The notes beneath the pieces were generated by a model. The model saw only the letters and a list, made by a program, of their open reading frames with translations. It searched no databases and had not been told where the DNA came from. This document shows positions 57,184-64,000 of a stretch of 64,000 nucleotides of DNA, in pieces. How positions within the stretch are numbered: position 1 is the first letter of the stretch; every line of letters starts with the position of its first letter. Source of the DNA: Agaricus subrufescens. Lineage: Eukaryota > Basidiomycota > Agaricomycetes > Agaricales > Agaricaceae. The position numbers and the translations under genes were made by a program. The stretch covers positions 124,001-188,000 of the forward strand of contig CM057069.1 of NCBI GenBank assembly GCA_029945375.1, given 5' to 3'.

Positions 57184-59180
57184 ATGGACAACATTCCCCA
57201 GAAAATGTCTATACGTGACACTTATGGTAAGACAATTACACTCAAGAACTTCAGAACCCTTATTATGGACGGTTTGACCGTGACATACACCGTAGGAGCG
57301 AGCTACATCGGGGTAATAATTGCTGCAGCGTAAGTTCGTAACATCCACTTAAAAAATGATGCTGATCTCAAAGTTATGAAGTCTGTATGGTTTGACAACG
57401 CTACAGGTATGTAGTCTTGGATCTAATTTCTTGAATGAAGTACTAATTATTTTGGATGTAGGTGTACTTCTACTATGTGTATTATCCGAAGGATAGGCTG
57501 GGGTTGAAACTACTCGTAAGTCCAATCTTGATCCTACGATACTCCTTGGCTAATCGCGCTTTTGATACTTTGAAAATACAGGTTTATGTTATATGGTGAG
57601 TCTAGACAATGTCTTTACGTTCGGGGCTAACACATCCGTGTTGTAGGATTATCGATACTCTACATATGGCAGCTGGTACGCATCCCGCACTAGCTGATAA
57701 GGATCAGTAATAAACGTTTATAGTGGCATATTGCATCTACTATTACCTGGTATGTTTCCACAACCTCAGATCTTAGAGAGAGAGGTGTATTGATGAACGG
57801 TGATATAGGTTATTAATTATAATAATCCACCTGCCCTCGCTTTTGGCCACTGGTATATCCGCCTTGGTGTTTTCCATGTTAAAAGCTAATAACCATTATT
57901 TCAGGACCTTGTTTGTGAGTATCTCCCTTATCGTGCCATCGATCGTCCGGTTTTGATAGTTCATAGGCCAGCGTGGCAATGAGTGTAAGTACGTTTACTC
58001 TTAACCTTCTGAGATGATGAAAACGGACACAAAACACTAGATTAGCATGGCTGTTATTGGACGGTGGTAAGTTTGATTCAGCCTGCATACAAAGTTTTAA
58101 CACTGTTTTACCCTATCAGTTATTTCACACAGAAGATTTATGCCCGTACATTCCTTCTCTTAGATCATCTTTGTCTGCCCCCCTAATTTATCGCTCTCAG
58201 TTTGCCCAAGAAAGTTCAAAGTGCCCGTCACTGTTGTAATTGTAAGTTTATCATAACCCTTACTCACCAACAGATCACTTATCATCGTTTCTACATGTAG
58301 GGGCTTACCATCATTGCGTATCTGGTTCTCGGGATGAGTGGGTACTAAGAGCATCGTATCCGATTTATGTAACTGATATCTGTCTTTCAGCGACGATTGT
58401 ACTCCTGTAAGTGATAACTCTCACTCGATGGTAGTGTTCATTATAATCCATTTCCGTTTAGTTTCATCAACAACGAACTTGCACGATTTGCGGAAATAAG
58501 AGTACGCAACGTACTGGTCCAAGATACTCAAATTTTCATCATCTATAGCTCACTGCTTTCACGCCATTTGTAACAATGGGTGTGTTAGCTGACCATCTTA
58601 TCGCTGTTGCCTTGTGTATCTTGCTATGGGGTAATAAACCAAATTTCAAGAGGTACGCAGTATCTTCAAATTCAAATATTGATCACCACATCTCATCACC
58701 AATCTATCAGCGTTGCTGGTAATACCATCATCTCAACGCTGATTGTATACGCTATCAACCGCTGCCTGTTGACTTCGTAAGTCATGGTCTCGCTCATGAG
58801 CTACTCTGATGCAATTTCTGAGATTTTGTTATGCTAGATTTGTCGCTTCTGCAGGATTGATCACTGTACGTTTCATGCGCACTCTTGTGCATTTATTGAC
58901 TATTAACTAAAATCTCTTGAAGGCTCTTGTCTCACCACAAAGTTTATGGTTTCTTGCTTTGAGTTTCATCATAGCTAAGCGTAAGTCTATCACCTGCTTG
59001 TTTTCCCTTCGTTTACATATGGTTACTCCAAATTGGGTAATAGTTTATGCCAACAGCTTACTTGCAACATTGAATAGTCGACGATCAGTTAGAAATATCA
59101 CCCATGATACCGTGAACACTGTCCATCTGTCTCAGCTTGAGTTTCAACAAAGTTCGACTAGCTGCGTACGTTCCTCCTGA
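57184..59180 (+). CDS. DUF6534-type seven-helix membrane protein, copy 1
   Basis: DUF6534 proteins are abundant in mushrooms; function unknown, seven helices. Roughly fourteen small exons were joined by phase. The start MDNIPQKMSIRDTYG is followed by ASYIGVIIAAALYGLTTLQ, VYFYYVYYPKDRLGLKLLVY, VIWIIDTLHMAAVAYCIYYY, NYNNPPALAFGHWTLFASVA, CYFTQKIYALCPRKFKVPV, GLTIIAYLVLGM, ELARFAEIR, ALTAFTPFVTMGVLADHLIA, LCILLWGNKPNFK and NTIISTLIVYAINRCLLTS. The end is LYANSLLATLNSRRSV plus a short Ser/Thr tail. The signature C-terminal LYxNSLLAxLNxR motif is intact. The first exon has a second in-frame ATG at 57205, which may be the real start. Stop at 59178-59180; a donor-like GTACGT just before it means a different last exon is possible. 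Confidence 0.85.
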
Positions 59181-62166
59181 TTCAATCTTTTTTTTCAAAC
59201 ACATTTTTCGGGTCCTGGCCCAGATTCTGATTTAGTAGCTGTCTTCTCTGAACTACGTACTGATTTCTCTTACCGACAGCAAGAAAGTCAGGCACAACGA
59301 GATCAAATTGAAGTGAATTTACGATACGAACCGAGGACTGATGAAGATCGGCTAATGCCTGGATCCAAAACGGTATAAGTCTCTCATATGTGGACTCCTT
59401 CCATTCCTTGATGCATAATAAATAGCAAGTATCAAGTAGCTTTAGTGATGCCAGTCTAGCGAGGATGGCCAAAGTTTGACCGATTCCATGTGCTTTCCAG
59501 GAACTCAAAAGTGAACGATGGCACGTTGAATTGCTACGGGGCAATACCTGTTTAATGACAGAGCTGTATTCTTATTGTATATATAGACTTCACTAATATT
59601 GTGTTGTGCGTCGCGACGAGTATATGTCACTTTGCATATTTACTACGACCCTACCTCTTACCTTTCCAAATGGGGAAACTTCCTGGGACGAGACGCACAT
59701 GGGGCAACCTGGCTGTATTCACCATCTTGAGGATTCCCCCTGTTCGTCACTCAACAATCACCTCCGCCCGTGATTTTGGTCTTTAGCTATCCCTCACGAT
59801 GAGGGTCAAGTGACTCAAGTCCGAAGTCAACCTTACCCACCGCATATCATGTGATCGCAAATGCGATGAAAAGCACGGCAAGAAATTTTGCCGTTATTCA
59901 AGCGAGAATGGGCGGAGAGTAAGGGGCAAGCTGCAATCTGTGCTACTCAAGTGCAACAGATGCAGAAGTATGTGGAAGCGAAGAAGAGCGTGACAGCACG
60001 GGGGTGAATGTGATTAGCATCGATAGCTGCTGCGGGTCAAATCTTTAACGCTGAATTTACACTCTTCGTCGGATCAATGACACTCTGGTACTTTATCGGA
60101 AGCATTTGCCAGCGAAAAAACGAAACCCCTCGAACGTTTGGCTGCTGTGTCACAGGTTACGGGGTGACACCCCCTTCCTCTCTCCTTACTGCATCGGAGG
60201 CTCGACACCTCCCTCAAATGTTTTTAGCTGCTTCAAGAGGGCATCGTACTCGCGACCTGGACCTCATACAGCACCGTAGTCTCCTGTCAGCTGAAGAACA
60301 AAGCTAGCCGTGGTTGGCCCAGCGACCTGCCCCCTCATCGTGTCCTCCTTCGTCTCCATAGGATTCACTCCGCAGATAACCGAGCCTATTGATACTCCCT
60401 CCTCCCTCTCGCCTTTTGCTTCGCGTCACATTTCACGACGCTGAAGGAAAAGCTTGCAGTACGGGTAACATAGCAGCGATCCGACCAGGTTTATTCCGAT
60501 CCTTCCAGTACATAGAAGGAAACATCTTCCCTTGGTTCTCTATTCATCATTCGACAGGCGTCCCCTGGGCGTCCCGCATTTGACGGCCTGGGAGCCAGGC
60601 AGAACTCTAAGGCGATCACTCTCGTTATCTGCGATCCAAAACGGTCGCTTGTTTGCTCAAGCTCGCTACAAATACGAGTCTTTCTATTCTTTCCACACTC
60701 TATAGGAGTAAATATGATGAGCGGCGAGGATCGTTCAGTCTTAGGACAGACCGCTTACTCGCTTTGTGTATGGCCGCTCCCTGCAATAGTTATTTCCAAG
60801 GACCCATATTCAAAGCCTAAATCTTTCCCACCGGCAATCCTTACCCTTCTCATTTCGATAGCATACAGTAGGACCACATGTGATAATATTCATTTCTACA
60901 ATCAAACCAGCTCCTCCCGTGCAACCCTTTCTCTTGACGAATAACCTACGCTTACCTTTCACGGTTGGTGTGACAGAGTCAGAACCACCCATAAGCATTT
61001 CTCTGCTAAAGCATTTACAAGATACACGCTATCTACGAAACTGCTACTGGGCAAAAATCGAATATACAACTTGAATGAGACCTTTGCAGAACATTTCCAG
61101 GTCACAGACGGAATGGGAGAGGGTGGAGCATCAGTAAGCACCTTTTTTCCAACCACTTCCTCAAGAACGATTGCCATTATTAGGTTCGGAGTAACAAATG
61201 ATACAGAAAGATCGTAATGATGAAGAAATGATGAAATTAAATACAATGGAACCATGGGATCCCACGGACGACTTCCTTGGCCTATCCCGAGCGGTACCAA
61301 GGATTATCGATACGTGCCGTTGCGAAGGATAAGCCAGCTTATTTGCGGCATGACGACAGTTGTGCGACGATCTGAACAAACGAGAGTCAATGGGAAATGA
61401 TAGGAGGTGGTACCGGAGCGGCGGTACAGAAAGTGAGGTGTGAACTGTGTTGGAGTGGGTGTGGATGCAAAATTGAGAGGTGATTGTCCTGTTTAGCCTC
61501 CCAAGTCTCTTGGCAGACTTTCATGATTTCTAGCTTCGATCATTTTTCCCCTGCTTGGCCCCAGCAGAGCTTTTACATCGTGCAAATTTTTCTCTCTTCA
61601 GAACGTGCTGTACATTCAATATTCTCATTTTGAATCAGCCACGTATACTCACCTATATTTTTCCTTTTTCGTTTGTGACTACTCAAGCTAGACGCTCAGA
61701 TTATAACTATAAATCTGGTTGCGACGTTGCAACTGCGCCTAGACCTTTACGATTCATCATTGATGTTGTTGATTGATAGATTGACTGCATCCTCACGTTC
61801 CCGGAACATGTATTTATCATTAGAACTCTTAAGAATCCTTACTGGTGAACACTGAACGCTGAGCGACCGCACCAGAGCACACCCGTAAAATGCGCGAGAT
61901 CAAACGTATAAGGGTCATGCGACAATATCTTTGCTCAGAATCAGAAAAGGAGCCGTGAGAGGAAAACGCTACAGTGCTCGTCATCCTGTTATTCTTACTA
62001 AGTGTTAGTGTTATTTTTGGATCTATGATGCAGACTTCTACTTTGATGTCTTCGCTGTCTGCAGCTGTCAATGCTACTTACAAAAAGGCTGAGAACTCGG
62101 CGGTCAACATCCCACATCTTCTCTCTCTGACTGTCAGCACTTGATCCCATAAAGCGCATCATAGTT
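59181..62166. other. 3-kb spacer between the DUF6534 copies
   Basis: No gene could be assembled. Short frames occur (59182-59544 minus, 60077-60307 plus, 60959-61300 minus), but none shows family sequence or matching splice sites. Parts of the region (60060-60700) are pyrimidine-rich and could be promoter-like. Confidence 0.4.
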
Positions 62167-64000
62167 ATGAGTAGTCTTTCTCAATGGCAATCATTGGGCC
62201 AGCTTTTTGGTAAGACTAACGCTGCGGGTTCGGACGACCGACCTTTTAATTATGACATGTAGGGGTGGGTTATATTGGGGTAGTAATTGCTGCAGCGTAA
62301 GAGATATTTTATCAGTGCTCACTTCGAGAATAATACCGATTTTGCATTGTGAAGCTTATATGGTTTGACAATACTCCAAGTATGTGCGATCCTATGTCGC
62401 ATGTTGGATAATTAAACTTTGGTGTGGTCGTAGACATACTTTTACTACACCAACTATCCAGAAGATAGGCCCGGGTTGAAACTACTTGTGAGTTTAACCC
62501 CAACTTCGACGTTCTGTTTTGCGGATACCACCGCTGATGATACAATTAAATGGTCAGGTTTGTGTGATATGGTGAGCCTATGAAAGATATCCTGAAATTC
62601 GGAGTTGCTCACCGCCTGTTTCAGGTGTCTTGACACTCTACATATAATAACCGGTATGCTTTTTTTGTACTATGTTATAGAAATTCACTGATAACAGTGA
62701 AAGCGGCGTGGTGTATGTATCATTATTTGGTGAATTTCTATTTTCCAGGGTCCCAGTAGAGAGGAAGACCTCATGAGCGAGAATATAGGTCACAAATTAT
62801 TCCAATCCTCTCGGCCTCCTGGTTGGCCACTGGTATGTTCACTTCTATATCCCTTCCCTCCGGTGGCTCATAAGCATTACATAGGACATTGTTCGTGAGT
62901 ATACCCCTTCTCATTCATGCCATAGACTAAATATGATAGATAACCCTCATGCTGACCGTAAGTTTCCTTCTTACCCTTTGGAATCGTATAAACAAACCAG
63001 AGGTACTAGAACGTTATTGCTCTTATTGTACGCTGGTAAGTGTCTAGAAATCTATATGAGCATCGAAACTTCTGAATTCCGTCAGTTGCTTCATACAACA
63101 GATCTACGCCTGTACGAAATTCTTGAATCATATTCATCGTTTCTGCTGATGTGACACTCTTAGTTTCTCCCAAAAAGTTCAGGATATTTATTGCTGCTTT
63201 CATTGTACGTTTTTGCAGCACCTAGACTACCAATACAATACTTAGCATTCGACACTGAAATGTAGGGGTTTGCCGTTGTTGCACATTTTGCCTTCGGGGT
63301 TGGTAAGTAACGCTCCACATACTATTCTTGATATCCACCAATACTGATGTCGCTCTTCCAGAAATCGTTGTACAACTGTAAATCGCTACTCATTTCGCCC
63401 ATGATATTTAGTTGAAACATATTTTCCAGAGCCATCAAGAATTTACTTACACGACTACCAGACATAAAGGTATGCAAGTTGTTATTGTAAATCTGTCGGG
63501 AAGATATTCACTTCAGAAGTTTATTGCTGTCTTGCCGTTTACGGCACTGGCCATGCTTTCAGACATTATGATTGTTACGTCTTTGTGTGTCCTGTTATGG
63601 GGCAAAAAAACAGACTTTGAGGGGTACGTGGCGCCTTTTTCGAGCATCGTTGCATAAATTCTCATTATCCATTTATCAGCACTACTATCAATATTGTTAT
63701 CTTTCGGCTTGTTGTCTATGCCATCCACCGCTGCTTGTTAACACTGTAAGCCATACTCTGATTCAAGTGATTTGACCTTCCAGTGATGACTTTCGCTTTG
63801 ACAATACTAGGCTCGTCAGTATTGGAGGACTTATAGCCGTAAGCTCCAAATTTTGTTGATCTTTCTCTCATTGACTACTAACAAAATGACCTTTTGTCAA
63901 GTTTCTTATTGTGCCAGAGAGCTTGTGGTCACTCACTTTGAGCTGGGTCATAGCCAAACGTCAGTCTCCCGCTTTCGTTCCTTGTTTTCCTCATGCTTAC
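62167..64000 (+). CDS. DUF6534-type seven-helix membrane protein, copy 2 (cut by the window end)
   Basis: Paralogue of the gene at 57184 with the same intron positions. ATG 62167 gives MSSLSQWQSLGQLFG, then GVGYIGVVIAAALYGLTILQ, TYFYYTNYPEDRPGLKLLVC, VIWCLDTLHIIT, VKAAWCMYHYL, VTNYSNPLGLLVGHW, SPKKFRIFIAAFI, AIKNLLTRLPDIK, KFIAVLPFTALAMLSDIMIV, SLCVLLWGKKTDFEG, VVYAIHRCLLTL and PESLWSLTLSWVIAKR near the edge. Read straight through it shows stops (such as TAATAA at about 62647), but these fall out of frame once exons are joined, so the gene looks intact as far as it goes. The final exon with the LYANSLLATLN-type motif should lie just right of 64000. The N-terminal exon is unlike that of copy 1. 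Confidence 0.8.

Noticed and set aside
62640..62660. Stop codons (TAATAA) suggesting that DUF6534 copy 2 is a pseudogene
   Set aside because: Once the exon joins after VIW in the same phase as copy 1, the reading becomes CLDTLHIIT and the stops are out of frame.

Overview
The window reads as nuclear DNA of a filamentous basidiomycete, most likely an Agaricomycete. The support is spliced genes with many short GT-AG introns (mostly 46-90 bp), an AA9 cellulose-active oxygenase, DUF6533/DUF6534-type membrane proteins, an HsbA-like secreted protein and a WOPR regulator, around ordinary eukaryotic housekeeping genes. All gene models were spliced by hand from reading frames, splice signals and remembered family motifs; no alignment or database search was run.

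Layout. 1-4.6 kb: a long spacer and one small unknown gene on the minus strand. 4.6-8.5 kb: an unknown acidic, disordered protein, a decayed alpha/beta-hydrolase pseudogene and an intron-containing tRNA-Lys(CUU). 8.9-15.2 kb: Misato/Dml1, a WOPR (Gti1/Pac2) transcription factor and an HsbA-like secreted protein, all minus. 15.5-20.2 kb: a large tyrosine-kinase-like protein kinase with an N-terminal helical bundle resembling the MLKL N-terminal domain and a separate conserved C-terminal module. 22.6-24.6 kb: ESCRT-II subunit Vps36. 25.4-29.6 kb: a tandem pair of seven-helix membrane proteins whose duplicated unit includes the promoter. 30.4-32.9 kb: a proline/serine-rich protein ending in a rhodanese fold without the catalytic cysteine.

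34.3-36.8 kb: two similar single-pass membrane proteins flanking the mitochondrial protein Fmp46. 37.7-39.4 kb: a membrane-anchored cupredoxin. 40.3-45.9 kb: a 1771-residue Msb1/Mug8-type polarity protein with a very long Glu/Pro-rich tail. 46.3-50.6 kb: glycogen phosphorylase. 51.0-52.4 kb: 3-ketodihydrosphingosine reductase (Tsc10). 53.0-53.8 kb: the AA9 oxygenase. 54.7-56.2 kb: a THEM6-like hotdog thioesterase with an apparent one-base frameshift. 57.2 kb to the end: two DUF6534 membrane-protein genes in tandem, the second cut by the window edge.

There is no sign of one biosynthetic cluster; neighbours mix housekeeping, polarity/cell-wall, signalling and lineage-specific membrane genes. 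I see no transposon, CRISPR or viral element. The most interesting items are the kinase architecture, the repeated local duplication of small membrane-protein genes (three separate pairs) and the two genes carrying frame-disrupting changes.
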